A DNA stretch of 64,000 nt, taken from assembly GCA_900544615.1 (NCBI GenBank), contig UQVS01000003.1:77867-141866 (forward strand), given 5' to 3'. The notes under the pieces are model-generated. The model did no database searches. It saw only the letters and a list, made by a program, of their open reading frames with translations, and had not been told where the DNA came from. Shown in pieces: positions 38,182-47,719 of the stretch. Both the position numbers and the translations under genes were made by a program. Each line of letters begins with the position of its first letter. The stretch's first letter is position 1. This DNA comes from an uncultured Oscillibacter sp. (GTDB lineage Bacteria; Bacillota; Clostridia; Oscillospirales; Oscillospiraceae).

Positions 38182-38220
38182 GATAAACGCTCCTTTCCAT
38201 TCATCGAAAAAGAGGCCGTA

Positions 38221-38712
38221 CTACTCTCCAATATCTAAAATTTCCCGGATCTGCCGCAGGAATTCCTCCTGCCAGAAGGTATGGCCCACATGGCCTACCC
38301 GCAGGGAGGTAGCCGCCCGGTGGGGCTTGGCCGTATACAGATCCATCTGCCGGTAAATATCCTCGCTTTTATGCTCGCTGCCCCGCGTCAGCACATAAGC
38401 TACCCGGTTCAGTTCCTTGCCGTGCTGCTTCAGGAAGCTGCGTACCACGCTGCTGCACCGGCCTGCCCACACCGGGGTTCCGATAATGACCAACCGATAA
38501 TTTTCCAGCCGCCGCTCCGTTTCAATGGGCCGCGCTGCCGGGCAGTCCCGCTTCACGGCATCCAGTCCGCAGCGGAACCAGCCCCGCAGGCCGCCGCGCT
38601 CCACGCCATCAGTCAGCTGCACCAGTTCCGCATTCAGCTCCGCGGCAATGGACTTCATTACTTTTTTTGTGTTTCCCGACCGGGAATAGTAGACGCAAAG
38701 TACGTCCCGCAT
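38221..38712 (-). CDS. Flavodoxin-family protein
   Basis: 163 residues. The FMN phosphate loop is YYSRSGNTKKV (9-19), followed by VIIGTPVWAGRCSSVVRSFL, a flavodoxin isoalloxazine-side loop. It is a short-chain flavodoxin without a ferredoxin part. It sits between the ABC-F gene and prfA on the same strand. The redox partner is unknown. Confidence 0.85.
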   Translation of the reverse strand: MRDVLCVYYSRSGNTKKVMKSIAAELNAELVQLTDGVERGGLRGWFRCGLDAVKRDCPAARPIETERRLENYRLVIIGTPVWAGRCSSVVRSFLKQHGKELNRVAYVLTRGSEHKSEDIYRQMDLYTAKPHRAATSLRVGHVGHTFWQEEFLRQIREILDIGE

Positions 38713-38729
38713 AACGTCACCTCTGTTCC

Positions 38730-40634
38730 TTAAACCTCGCCGGCTGCTTCGCTGAGTTCCTCCCAGCGCAGATACAGCGCGTCCAGATCCGCCTGTGCAG
38801 CCTCTTTTTCCGCTACCAGCGCGTTCAGCTTTTCGTAGTCGCAGGCATTGACCTCCATATCGGCGTCCAGCGCCGCGATCCGCTCCTCCGCCTTGGCAAT
38901 TTCCCGCTCACAGATGGTCAGCTGACGCCGCGCAGCCTGTTGAGCACGATCGCCTCTGGCCGGTTTTTCTGTAATCGGTTTTTCCTTTACAGGCTTTGGC
39001 ACTTCCTGTTTTTCCGCTTCTTCCTGTGCCTTTACCTGCCGATACTGAGCAAAGCCCATGGGATAATCGGTAATGGTGCCGCCGGCCACCTCCCAGATGC
39101 GGGTGGCAAAGCGGTTGATGAAGTATCGGTCATGGCTGACGAACAGCAGCGTGCCGTCATAAGCTTCCACCGCCTCTTCGATCCATTCCCGCGACGCGAT
39201 GTCCAGATGGTTGGTTGGCTCGTCCAGAATCAGGAAATTGATCTCGTCGTCCATCAGCATACACAGCCGCAGGCGGCTCTGCTCTCCGCCGGAGAGGACG
39301 GACACCGGCTTGAGGACGTCCTCTCCCCGGAAGTCATACGCCGCCAGACGGTTCCGGGCGGACTGGGCGGAAATACCCCGCTTGGCCGCCATCATATTCT
39401 CCACCAGATTCCAGTCCGGGTGGTCAAAGTGGATGATTTGGGGCAGATAGGCCATTTTCACCTGCGGCCCCAGCCGGATGCGTCCGCTGTCCGGGTACGC
39501 TTCGTCCACGATCATTTTGATGAGGGTGGATTTTCCCGTGCCGTTGTCACCGATCAGGGCAATGCGCTCGCCGCCCTCCACCTTCAGGGAGATCCCCTCA
39601 AAGAGCTTCTTTTCGCCGAAGGACTTGCTCAGATTCCGGATCCCCAGCACCTCGTCTCCGTGGAACTCCGCCGCCGTGAACCGGGCGTCCATTTTCCGGG
39701 CCTTGGTGGGCTTGGCGGTGGTACGCATCCGCTCGATGCGGCGCTCCATGGAAATGGCCCGGCGATAGGTCTTGTCCATGCCCTGAAAAGCCCACAGCCG
39801 CAGCTGCTCCGCCGATTTTTCCAGCTGAGCGATCTTGGCCTGTTCCTTTTCATACTGCTTCATCCGCTCCTGATAACGGCGCTCTTTTTCCACGGCGTAG
39901 AAGCTATAGTTGCCGGAGTAGAACTCCGCCTTGCCGTTTTCAATCTCGATCACTCTGGTCACGGAGCGATCCAGAAAATAGCGGTCATGGGAAATGGCCA
40001 CCACCGTCCCCCGGAACTTCTGGACGTAATTTTCCAGCCACTCTGTGGCATGGAGATCCAGATGGTTGGTTGGCTCGTCCAGCAGCAGGATATCCGTATC
40101 CTCCAGAATCAGACGGCCCAAATTCACCCGCGTCTTTTCTCCGCCGGAGAGCTGGTCAAACAGGCGGCCCCGCATATCGCCGGAGATGGACAGGCCGTTG
40201 GCCACCTTGCTGATAGCCACGTCGGTGTCGTATCCGCCGAACACCTCAAACCGTTCGGAAAGACTGCCATAGCGCTTCAGAAGCGCCGGAGCCGTCTCCC
40301 CTGCCGCCATGCGGCCTGCCAGTTCCTCCATTTCAGCGGCCAGCGCGTGCAGCCGCCCAAAGGCGGAACGCAGCACATCATCCACGGTGTATCCCGCCGG
40401 ATACACCGGGATCTGGGAGATCAGCCCCATCCGATGGCCCGGTGCAATGGTCACTGTGCCCTCATCGTAGTCCAGTTCTCCCGTCAATATTTTGAATAGC
40501 GTGGACTTGCCGGCGCCGTTTTTGCCCAGCAGGCCCACCCGCTGGCCCTGATCGATCTGAAAGGTGATGCCGTCAAGAATGTTATGCCCCACCTCGAAGG
40601 ATTTCACAAGGCCGTTGACTTGAATCTCAATCAT
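38730..40634 (-). CDS. ABC-F family ATPase (ribosome-associated type)
   Basis: 634 residues with two ABC cassettes in one chain and no membrane segments, the ABC-F design. Cassette 1: GKNGAGKST, LSGGEKTRV, LLLDEPTNHLD; cassette 2: GDNGTGKST, LSGGEQSRLR, LILDEPTNHLD. Between them lies the charged P-site tRNA interaction linker (about 230-315). The C-terminus is a coiled coil (about 555-630) with a Lys/Pro/Glu-rich hinge. Relatives act on the ribosome, some giving antibiotic resistance; which subgroup this is cannot be said. It overlaps murF by 8 bp. Confidence 0.93.
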   Translation of the reverse strand: MIEIQVNGLVKSFEVGHNILDGITFQIDQGQRVGLLGKNGAGKSTLFKILTGELDYDEGTVTIAPGHRMGLISQIPVYPAGYTVDDVLRSAFGRLHALAAEMEELAGRMAAGETAPALLKRYGSLSERFEVFGGYDTDVAISKVANGLSISGDMRGRLFDQLSGGEKTRVNLGRLILEDTDILLLDEPTNHLDLHATEWLENYVQKFRGTVVAISHDRYFLDRSVTRVIEIENGKAEFYSGNYSFYAVEKERRYQERMKQYEKEQAKIAQLEKSAEQLRLWAFQGMDKTYRRAISMERRIERMRTTAKPTKARKMDARFTAAEFHGDEVLGIRNLSKSFGEKKLFEGISLKVEGGERIALIGDNGTGKSTLIKMIVDEAYPDSGRIRLGPQVKMAYLPQIIHFDHPDWNLVENMMAAKRGISAQSARNRLAAYDFRGEDVLKPVSVLSGGEQSRLRLCMLMDDEINFLILDEPTNHLDIASREWIEEAVEAYDGTLLFVSHDRYFINRFATRIWEVAGGTITDYPMGFAQYRQVKAQEEAEKQEVPKPVKEKPITEKPARGDRAQQAARRQLTICEREIAKAEERIAALDADMEVNACDYEKLNALVAEKEAAQADLDALYLRWEELSEAAGEV

Positions 40635-42000
40635 ACGTTTTCTTCAATTCTTCCACAAGGGAATCAAACCGCATGGCGTGGGAGGCTTTGATGAGCATAC
40701 TGGTGTGGGGCTGCAACTGCTCCTTCACCGTTTGCAGAGCCGCCTCCTTGGTGGCAAAATGCACCACGTCGCCGCCACTCATGGCTGCGCCGTCTGCAAT
40801 GCGGGCTGCCTTGGAGCCGATAGCGATCACAAAGTCGATGCCCAGCATGGCCGCCAGCGCACCGGCGTTGAAGTGGGCCTGATCCGTCAGATCGCCCAGC
40901 TCCCCCATATCGCCCAGCACCGCCACCCGGCGCTCGCAGTCCGTGCGGCCCAGCACCTCCAGCGCCGCCGTTACGGACTGGGGATTGGCATTATAGCAGT
41001 CGTCCAGCAGCACCCGGCCCTCCGGCATCCGGACGATCCGCATCCGGGAGCCGGTAGGTTCGTAGGCTGCCACGCCCTGGATGATCTCCTCCCGGCTGAG
41101 TCCCAGCTCCTCGCCCACCGCCACCGCCATGGAGGCAGAATAGGCCATATGCTCGCCGGGGGCCGGGATATTCAGGGGATAGGTACCCTTCGGCGTGGTC
41201 ACTGTGCAGGTGATCCCGTCCACGCCATGATCCACGATGTCGTAGATCCGCACCTGACAATGCTCGCTCTGGCCGCACCGAACGATCCGCTGGGGCAGCG
41301 TCACCGTATCCAGCAGGGCGTCGTCCCCGTTGAGTACCGCCAGGCCGTTTTCCTTCAGATGCGTAAAAATCTCGCATTTCGCCTTCAGGATCCCCTCCCG
41401 GCTGCCCAGATACTCAATATGAGCGTCACCAATGTTGGAGATCACGGCGATATCCGGGCGCACCATGGCACCCAGATACTCGATCTCTCCGAAATGGTTC
41501 ATTCCCGTTTCGATCACCGCCGCCTGATGCTCCGGGGCAAGACCCAGCAGCGTCAGAGGCGTTCCAATGTCATTGTTGAAATTCTCCGGCGTTTTCAGAA
41601 CGTCCAGCTTCGCCCCCAGTACCGCGGCGATCATCTCTTTCGTGGTAGTTTTTCCCACGCTGCCGGTGATCTGCACAAAGGGGATCTGGAACCGATCCCG
41701 GTAAGCGGATGCCAGATCCCGCAGGGCAAGCCGGGTGTCCGCCACCTTGATATAAAATTTGTCCGGGCGGATATTCTGGGGAAGCTTGGCGCATAGGCAG
41801 CCTGCCGCGCCGGCATCCAGTGCCGCGTCGATAAACTGGTGGCCGTCGAACTTCTCCCCCACCCAGGGCAGGAACAGGCAGCCGGGGGTGATTTTCCGGC
41901 TGTCCGTGGAAACGGCGCTGACCGTCGGGATCTGATCGCCGGGATTCCACCAGACGCCCTTGACTGCGGATACGATCTCTGTTAACGTCATGGACTGCAT
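40627..42000 (-). CDS. murF: UDP-N-acetylmuramoyl-tripeptide--D-alanyl-D-alanine ligase
   Basis: Adds the D-Ala-D-Ala dipeptide made by Ddl to the peptidoglycan precursor. 457 residues. ATP loop TGSVGKTTTKEM (about 114-125), NFNNDIGTPLTLL, ETGMNHFGEIEYL, and LDDCYNANPQSV in the third domain. The ribosome site GAGGAG lies within the last codons of ddl, four bases upstream. Gene order ddl-murF is functionally logical. Confidence 0.96.
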   Translation of the reverse strand: MQSMTLTEIVSAVKGVWWNPGDQIPTVSAVSTDSRKITPGCLFLPWVGEKFDGHQFIDAALDAGAAGCLCAKLPQNIRPDKFYIKVADTRLALRDLASAYRDRFQIPFVQITGSVGKTTTKEMIAAVLGAKLDVLKTPENFNNDIGTPLTLLGLAPEHQAAVIETGMNHFGEIEYLGAMVRPDIAVISNIGDAHIEYLGSREGILKAKCEIFTHLKENGLAVLNGDDALLDTVTLPQRIVRCGQSEHCQVRIYDIVDHGVDGITCTVTTPKGTYPLNIPAPGEHMAYSASMAVAVGEELGLSREEIIQGVAAYEPTGSRMRIVRMPEGRVLLDDCYNANPQSVTAALEVLGRTDCERRVAVLGDMGELGDLTDQAHFNAGALAAMLGIDFVIAIGSKAARIADGAAMSGGDVVHFATKEAALQTVKEQLQPHTSMLIKASHAMRFDSLVEELKKTYD

Positions 42001-42004
42001 ATGT

Positions 42005-43057
42005 TTATCTCCTCTTGATCTTCAGGGACTGCCGCACGATCTCCTCGCACAGTTCGTCATAACCGATGCCCACTGCGGCGGCCTCCTTGGGAACGAAGCT
42101 GGTGGGGGTCATCCCCGGCAGGGAGTTGGCCTCCAGACACCAGAGGTTCCCATCGGCGTCCAGAATCATGTCCGTCCGGGAATAGACGGCCAGTCCCAGC
42201 GCCCGATGCACCCGCAGGGCCATCTCCCCCACGGCTTTGGCCTGCGCGTCCGTCAGCTCCGCAGGGCAGACCTCCCTGGCGCCGCCGGCCTGATACTTGG
42301 CCTCATAGTCGAAATTTTCCACACTGGGGAAGGTCTCCACTGGCGGCAGGTACCGCTCGCCCAGCACCGCGTCCGTCAGCTCCCGTCCATAGACTCGCTG
42401 TTCCACCAGCACCCGGTCGCAGTAGGCCCGCACCTGATGCAGCGCATCCGCCAGCTCCGCCCGGTCCTTGGGCAGATACACCCCCAGAGAGGAACCGCCG
42501 GTGGGGGCCTTGACCACGCAGGGCATGGGCAGGGTCTCCGCCAGATGGGGGATCTCCTCCTCCGTATAGGTCAGCGCCTGCCACTTGGGATTGGGGATGC
42601 CGTTGGCATCCATCATCTGCTTGGAGGCGATCTTATCCATGGCAATGGCAGAGCCTAAGTACCCCGCGCCGGTATAGGGAACGCCCAGCAGATCCAGTGC
42701 CGCCTGAATCCGGCCGTCCTCGCCGTCCTGACCGTGCAGCCCCAAAAATACCACATCTGCCAGACGGCAGATATCCAGCACATGGGGACCGATGCGGCTG
42801 GCACTCTGATCCGGGCGGCTGCGGCGGACTGCCTCCAGATCCGGCGCCTGCACGGCGATCTTCACGTCCGGGCAAAGGCCGTCCGGTGCGTCAAAGAGGG
42901 TGTTCAGATCCGCAGGCGGATTTTCCAGTCCCATAAACAGATCCACCAGAATCGCCTGATGCCCTTTGCGGCGCAGCGCTTGACACACGCCGGTGCCAGA
43001 TACCAGAGAAACCGTCCGCTCCGTGGAGATGCCACCGGCCAAAACAACGATTTTCAC
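42005..43057 (-). CDS. ddl: D-alanine--D-alanine ligase
   Basis: ATP-grasp enzyme joining two D-alanines. 350 residues. GGISTERTVSLVSG (8-21) and HGQDGEDGRIQAAL are N-terminal; VKAPTGGSSLGVYL is the ATP lid; YSRTDMILDADG and EANSLPGMTPTSFVP contain metal ligands and the serine loop. The FEN/Y specificity position reads EANSLPGMT as in ordinary Ddl, with no evidence of D-Lac or D-Ser specificity. The start is GTG 43057 with a weak AAAGG ribosome site. It heads the murF-ABC-F-prfA transcript. Confidence 0.95.
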   Translation of the reverse strand: MKIVVLAGGISTERTVSLVSGTGVCQALRRKGHQAILVDLFMGLENPPADLNTLFDAPDGLCPDVKIAVQAPDLEAVRRSRPDQSASRIGPHVLDICRLADVVFLGLHGQDGEDGRIQAALDLLGVPYTGAGYLGSAIAMDKIASKQMMDANGIPNPKWQALTYTEEEIPHLAETLPMPCVVKAPTGGSSLGVYLPKDRAELADALHQVRAYCDRVLVEQRVYGRELTDAVLGERYLPPVETFPSVENFDYEAKYQAGGAREVCPAELTDAQAKAVGEMALRVHRALGLAVYSRTDMILDADGNLWCLEANSLPGMTPTSFVPKEAAAVGIGYDELCEEIVRQSLKIKRR

Positions 43058-43110
43058 AGAAAATCAGAACCTTTCTTGTTACAATTCGGATTGATGAGCA
43101 TATCGATACT

Positions 43111-43138
43111 ATTATAATCTGAGTTAGTTTAGCACAAA
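43111..43138 (-). promoter_or_regulatory. Candidate promoter of the ddl-murF operon
   Basis: Minus-strand TATAAT (43111-43116) with TTTGTG (43133-43138) 16 bp upstream. The -10 is perfect, the -35 weak. Confidence 0.6.
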
Positions 43139-43189
43139 CCGCCGCCGAATACAACATGAATTGGTGAACTTTTCCGCAAATGAGATACA

Positions 43190-43232
43190 GACCCGCCTGC
43201 GGCAGAGCTTTCTCCTCTGCCGCAGGCGGGTC
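43190..43232 (-). terminator. Long perfect hairpin after the SLH gene
   Basis: 18-bp perfect GC-rich stem (43190-43207 with 43215-43232) and a 7-base loop, 12 bases after the SLH gene stop. The following bases on the minus strand (TGTATCTCATTT) are only mildly T-rich. Confidence 0.72.
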
Positions 43233-43244
43233 GTACACCAGATT

Positions 43245-44231
43245 TTATTGCAGCCAGTCCAGCAAGCCGCTTTTTTCCTCTCCCCGCAGCAGCACCCCGG
43301 CGGCGGAGAGCATCCGCGCCGCGTCCGCTCTGGTCACAGCCGTTTCCAGACGGTCGCTGCCAAAGCTCCCTGCGCTGAGGACATTCAGCGCCTCCATATT
43401 CCCAACGGCCTGCGCCGCCCAGGAGGGCATCGCTTCCCGGTCGGCGTACCAGACCGCCAGCTCCACATCTCCCAGATCCAGCACCCGGTTCAGCACCGTG
43501 GCGGCTTCGCTGTAGGAGATCGGCGCGCCGCAGGAAAATGCAGCGCCGTTTTCCGTGGGCTTTCCCTGCACGATCCCCTCCGCCACACCGGCAGCGGCAT
43601 AGCTTCTGGCCCATGTGGGAATGGCCTCGTCATCGCAGAAGCCGGTCATGGTGACGTCTGTCACCTCGATCCCGGCCGTCTCCATCGTCATGGCCAGAAA
43701 TTCTCCGCGGCTGACCGTCCGATCCGGCTCAAAATACCACTTCTCCCCGATCTTCGCCCCGGTGAATATCCCCTGCTCCGCCAGATCCTGCGCGGCGGTG
43801 GCTGTCGCCGCGTCCGTGTCGGCATAGGTGACACCGGAGCGGGTCTTTTCAATCGTAACCGTTACCACAGCGGGCGGGGACATGGTACCGGCGCTGTTGG
43901 CGGCAGTATAGGTGAAGCTGTCCGCACCGGCGGCGTTGTCCTTCGGCGTGTAGGTGAAGTTTGCGCCCTCCACCATGACCGTCCCCTTTTTCGGCTGGTC
44001 AACGACGGCAAAGGTCAGATCCCCGCCGTCAGGATCCGTTCCTTCCAGCTGTCCCTGATACGGGATGCCCCGGTAGGTGCGGATCTCCAGATCCCGCGCC
44101 GCCGGCGCATTTTCCGGCGCAGGCGCGTCCGTTTTGCTCTTTCCAAGGCCGAACAGCGCCTGCGCGCTGCCGGCCAGCAGCAGCGCCGCCGTCAGGATCA
44201 GGGCCGCGCCGCGTTTCATCCGGATGTTCAT
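43245..44231 (-). CDS. Secreted protein with an Ig/cadherin-like domain and S-layer homology repeats
   Basis: 328 residues. Signal peptide at 1-25 (KRGAALILTAALLLAGSAQA). Residues about 45-130 form a Big/cadherin-like domain with EGTDPDGGDLTFAVVD, FTYTPKDNAAGADSFTYTAAN and VTVTIEK. Residues 135-328 hold three SLH-type repeats (TAAQDLAEQGIFTGA; WARSYAAAGVAEGIVQG; WAAQAVGNMEALNVLSAG), which usually bind wall polymers. AGGAGG precedes the ATG by seven bases. It follows the BlaR-like gene by 124 bp and may belong to its regulated unit. Confidence 0.87.
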   Translation of the reverse strand: MNIRMKRGAALILTAALLLAGSAQALFGLGKSKTDAPAPENAPAARDLEIRTYRGIPYQGQLEGTDPDGGDLTFAVVDQPKKGTVMVEGANFTYTPKDNAAGADSFTYTAANSAGTMSPPAVVTVTIEKTRSGVTYADTDAATATAAQDLAEQGIFTGAKIGEKWYFEPDRTVSRGEFLAMTMETAGIEVTDVTMTGFCDDEAIPTWARSYAAAGVAEGIVQGKPTENGAAFSCGAPISYSEAATVLNRVLDLGDVELAVWYADREAMPSWAAQAVGNMEALNVLSAGSFGSDRLETAVTRADAARMLSAAGVLLRGEEKSGLLDWLQ

Positions 44232-44305
44232 ATGAAAACCTCCTGTCGTATTGATACAGAAGTAGTGTTTTCGCGGCGCTGGAAAATATGCGAAACGGCC
44301 CGCTG

Positions 44306-44348
44306 GAAAAAAACGGAGCGCTGCCCACCGGGATCACCGGCGGGCAGC
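44306..44348 (-). terminator. Rho-independent terminator of the blaI-blaR operon
   Basis: GCTGCCC...GGGCAGC stem with inner CCGG pairing (44320-44348), then a seven-base T-run on the minus strand. Confidence 0.78.
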
Positions 44349-44355
44349 TGCCAAT

Positions 44356-47238
44356 TCAGTTGTCGCTGTCTAAGGGAAGATAGGACATGATCTGCCATGT
44401 ATCCGTTCCCGGCGTCAGGCGCAGGGTCAGGACGCTGCGGTTCCTGTCATTGAGATTCCCGTACAGGTATACATAATTCTCCACCTGCTGGCCGCTTTCT
44501 GCCGCAAAAGAACTGAAACCGAAATCCGAGGTATAGGTGTAGTAAGCGTCATAGTCTTTCAGATAGAATACCCCGTCGGTGTTTGAGAGATCCGCTGCGG
44601 TAATGCCGCCGTAGGCACGCAGCACCTCGTTGACGCTGGCGGCGGAGATTTTGTGGATGGGCACCGGCATATCATCCATGCTCTCCGCCTGTTTGAATGG
44701 CCAGCTGTCCAGATTTCTCAGGGCTTCATATTCCGTCTCGTCGCTGATCCCGCCGTCCTCCGGGAAATAGCGGAGGAACTCTGCAAAATTCAGATCCCGG
44801 ACGTTCCCATAGTAAGAGGTAAGGAAGTAACTGGCAGGCTGGATGTCCAGCCCTGTAATATCGCCGCTTTCGTCCCGGATGGTGCAGTCCGTCACGGCGT
44901 TGTAGGCATCCAGTTCCTGCTGGGACAGCACGCTGCGCTCCACACCGCCGCCGGTAAGGTCAACGGTCACCACAGTCCCGTAGGTACGCACGCCCTCGCC
45001 GCCCTCATTCAGTCCGGCGGTAAAGCTCACGGGAACGATTGCCGTTTTTCCATTATTCAGGTAAACGATCTGATCCTGTTCCACTGCCCCCAAACGGGAA
45101 ATGTTGTTGACTTTCGCCACATTTTTCAGGAAGATCCCGGCAGACGGGTCGATCACCTCTCCGTCCGGCCCCTGCTGTGTTGTATACCCCACCGTAATTT
45201 CCGCGGAGCTTTTCCCCACCGGCACAATCTGCGTTGAAGTCCGTTCCGCCCGGGTAGAGTTTCCGGCGGCAGGTGTGAAATCCTCCACCGGTGTAAAGCT
45301 CTCCGCCATCAGGTACATCACCTGGGGCTCAATGAAGGTATGCACGTAATTGCTGATGCCGGTATCCGTCCAGAGGGTAAACACCGTCCAGCAGCCGCCG
45401 CCGGCTGCGGGGTAGAAGTAGTACCGGATGTGGGCGCCCTCCGCCGGCGGGTCCAGCCGCCAGACCAGTTTTTCCTCATCTACCGGCGTGAAGCCGATCT
45501 CCTCCGCTTCGGCGCGCTGCACGTCCAGAGACTTCTCGTCATAGACGATGGAGAAAATGGAGCCGGTATTGTAGGCTGATGTCCACTCCCAGTAGGGGGA
45601 GGCGCTGTCCGAGGTGTCGGATTTTGTCCAGCCGCTGATGGGAATGTAGAGATAGCCGCCGTCCACATCATAGCGGTGGACGGGATAGTTACCGGGCTTG
45701 TCATTGGGGTTGTTGTAGTTGATCTGGTCGATCCAGTCCTCCACATACAGCGGCAGATCCAAATTTTGATCCGTCACATACCAGTCGTAAATAGCTTCCT
45801 CCATGGTGTTGTGATAGCCATAGAAGTCCCCGTCGTTATTGGGTACATCATAGAGAATTTCATAGCGGCCATTCCCATGTCGCAGGGTTATCACAATATG
45901 GCTGTCGCCAGACCCCAGATCAAAATACCCCTCGTCGTCATAATATTCTCCGCCCGCCAGTACCACCGAATCCGTGTCCACATCCAGCTTTACCAGATAG
46001 TAATACTCCCATTCCTCCAACACGCCGTCAGGGGCCAGCCCGGTCACCTCGCCGCCCTTTTCCAGATAAATCAGCTTCCGGTCGGTGACGGCGGCGGTGC
46101 GGGGTTGGCTGCTGATGGTGCCGTCGGCGTTATAGGTATAATAGCTGACCTCCGTCTGAGACAGCATCACGTCCTGCACATAGGCCTCCACACTGGGCCA
46201 TGAGCCGTTCTCCTCCCCGTCTGCGGTGTCTGTCCCTCCGGGATTGGCGGCGCAGAGGGCAATCAGTCCCACGCAGACCACGGCGCATACGGCCATGACC
46301 CATGGCCGGGGACGCTTCCAGTTCAGCAGGTTCCGAATCCGGCTGCCGGTGTCGCCCTCGCCGAAGGCCAGCGGCATCCCCGCCACGATGCGGCGTCCCG
46401 TGGCAAGACTCAGCAGGGAGGCGGAGTAGTCCGCCCGGATGTCCTCGCCCAGTTCCCTTACCACTGCCTCGTCGCAGCTCATCTCCATGTCCTTGCCGGA
46501 AAGGACGAAGGCTGCCCACACCAGCGGGTTGAACCAGTGGATGCACAGAGCCAGAAAGGACAGGAATTTCACCAGATGATCCCGGCGGCGGAGGTGGTAC
46601 TGCTCATGCCGCAGGATGTAGCCTCGCTCCGTTTCCGTCAGGGTGGAGGGCAGGTAGATCTTAGGCCGGAACAGACCCATGACAAAGGGAGATGGGATAT
46701 GATCCGCCAGATAGATGTTATCCCGCAGTCTCACCGTCCCCACCAACCGGCGGCGCAGCCGCAGCAATGACACAAGGCTGTACGCCAGCAGCAGGACCAT
46801 CCCCGCCAGCCATATCAGCGTTAGAATGAACACAGGCTCATTGAAAGACATGGCCGGAACGGCTGCCGGCGCTGTATCTGCCGGAGCGTCACTAACCGCG
46901 CCGCCGGTTTCCGCCGGAAGCGGCGGCTGAGGCAGCTGCGTCACAGCAGGAGCCGTGCCGCGGATCATGATGTCCGCCGGGACGTATTCCACTGCGCTGG
47001 TGCGCTGCGTCCGCTCCTGAGCCGGCGCTCCCAGCGCGCCCATCAGGGATACGGCGGAGGTGACGGACACCGGACACAGCAGCCGGAACAGCACCACGGC
47101 CCACAAGGCATAGGCGAAAACCTTGGGTGCCCGCCGCAGCAGCAGACGGACTGCCAGCACCGCCAAAATCACCACGCTGGCGGTGAGGCTCATATTACAG
47201 ACGATGGGAAACAGCCGGTGCATTACAAACTCGCCCAT
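44356..47238 (-). CDS. BlaR1/MecR1-like M56 membrane metallopeptidase with an unusual sensor region
   Basis: 960 residues. N-terminal membrane helices (about 12-55 and 135-158) surround an M56 peptidase: zinc motif HEQYH (211-215) and third ligand region DMEMSCDEAVV (E252). A further membrane segment (about 318-336) leads to a 620-residue extracellular region. That region lacks recognisable penicillin-binding motifs (SxxK...KTG) and is instead beta-rich and acidic, so the signal is probably not a beta-lactam. AGGAGGT precedes the ATG. It lies 4 bp after blaI. On sensing, relatives cleave the BlaI repressor. Confidence 0.86.
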   Translation of the reverse strand: MGEFVMHRLFPIVCNMSLTASVVILAVLAVRLLLRRAPKVFAYALWAVVLFRLLCPVSVTSAVSLMGALGAPAQERTQRTSAVEYVPADIMIRGTAPAVTQLPQPPLPAETGGAVSDAPADTAPAAVPAMSFNEPVFILTLIWLAGMVLLLAYSLVSLLRLRRRLVGTVRLRDNIYLADHIPSPFVMGLFRPKIYLPSTLTETERGYILRHEQYHLRRRDHLVKFLSFLALCIHWFNPLVWAAFVLSGKDMEMSCDEAVVRELGEDIRADYSASLLSLATGRRIVAGMPLAFGEGDTGSRIRNLLNWKRPRPWVMAVCAVVCVGLIALCAANPGGTDTADGEENGSWPSVEAYVQDVMLSQTEVSYYTYNADGTISSQPRTAAVTDRKLIYLEKGGEVTGLAPDGVLEEWEYYYLVKLDVDTDSVVLAGGEYYDDEGYFDLGSGDSHIVITLRHGNGRYEILYDVPNNDGDFYGYHNTMEEAIYDWYVTDQNLDLPLYVEDWIDQINYNNPNDKPGNYPVHRYDVDGGYLYIPISGWTKSDTSDSASPYWEWTSAYNTGSIFSIVYDEKSLDVQRAEAEEIGFTPVDEEKLVWRLDPPAEGAHIRYYFYPAAGGGCWTVFTLWTDTGISNYVHTFIEPQVMYLMAESFTPVEDFTPAAGNSTRAERTSTQIVPVGKSSAEITVGYTTQQGPDGEVIDPSAGIFLKNVAKVNNISRLGAVEQDQIVYLNNGKTAIVPVSFTAGLNEGGEGVRTYGTVVTVDLTGGGVERSVLSQQELDAYNAVTDCTIRDESGDITGLDIQPASYFLTSYYGNVRDLNFAEFLRYFPEDGGISDETEYEALRNLDSWPFKQAESMDDMPVPIHKISAASVNEVLRAYGGITAADLSNTDGVFYLKDYDAYYTYTSDFGFSSFAAESGQQVENYVYLYGNLNDRNRSVLTLRLTPGTDTWQIMSYLPLDSDN

Positions 47239-47241
47239 ACG

Positions 47242-47601
47242 CTACCTCCTGTTCTGGTCGATCAGCTTTTGCAGCTGCGTGATCTCATCCTCGCTCAGTT
47301 TCTTCCGCCGGGTAAACGCCGTGATGAACGCCGGGAGAGAGCCGGAAAAGCTCTCCTCCACAAATTGCCTGCTCTGGGCGGTGTCATAGTCCGCTCGCGA
47401 CAGGCGGCTGGTAACGGTGCCGCCCTCGTTTTGGAAAATGCCCCGGTCGCACAGCCGCTTCAGCACCGTATAGGTGGTGGACTTTTTCCAGCCCAGCGCT
47501 TCCTCCGCCAGCTTCACCAGCTCCATGGAACCAACCGGCTCCTTTTCCCAGATGATCTCCGCAAACCGGGTCTCCACCGGCCCCATTTTCAGATCGCTCA
47601 T
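47242..47601 (-). CDS. BlaI/MecI/CopY-family repressor
   Basis: 119 residues: winged helix (ETRFAEIIWEKEPVGSMELVKLAEE, described in part; then KKSTTYTVLKRLCDRGIF) followed by a dimerisation tail with LIDQNRR. The recognition helix with STTYTVLKRL is family-typical. It probably represses its own operon through the inverted repeat just upstream, and is relieved when the BlaR-like peptidase encoded next cuts it. Confidence 0.92.
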   Translation of the reverse strand: MSDLKMGPVETRFAEIIWEKEPVGSMELVKLAEEALGWKKSTTYTVLKRLCDRGIFQNEGGTVTSRLSRADYDTAQSRQFVEESFSGSLPAFITAFTRRKKLSEDEITQLQKLIDQNRR

Positions 47602-47615
47602 TCTATCGCCTCCTT

Positions 47616-47673
47616 GGTTTACTTACTGTAGACCTCTTACCCATAGTCTACAGCAAGTAAACCTCGTTGTCAA
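47616..47673 (-). promoter_or_regulatory. Promoter and operator of the blaI-blaR operon
   Basis: Minus-strand TTGACA (47668-47673), 17 bp, TAGACT (47645-47650). Two 18-base arms, 47616-47633 and 47646-47663, are inverted with a single mismatch and a 12-base centre; each contains TGTA/TACA half-sites as in BlaI operators. The operator spans the spacer, the -10 and the start region. Confidence 0.85.
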
Positions 47674-47683
47674 GAGAAAGCTG

Positions 47684-47715
47684 AAAAAACGACACGGACA
47701 AATTGTCCGTGTCGT
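47684..47715 (-). terminator. Rho-independent terminator of the proline operon
   Basis: 13-bp stem with arms ACGACACGGACAA (47689-47701) and TTGTCCGTGTCGT (47703-47715), followed by six T on the minus strand. Placed just after proC. Confidence 0.87.
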
Positions 47716-47719
47716 TCGC

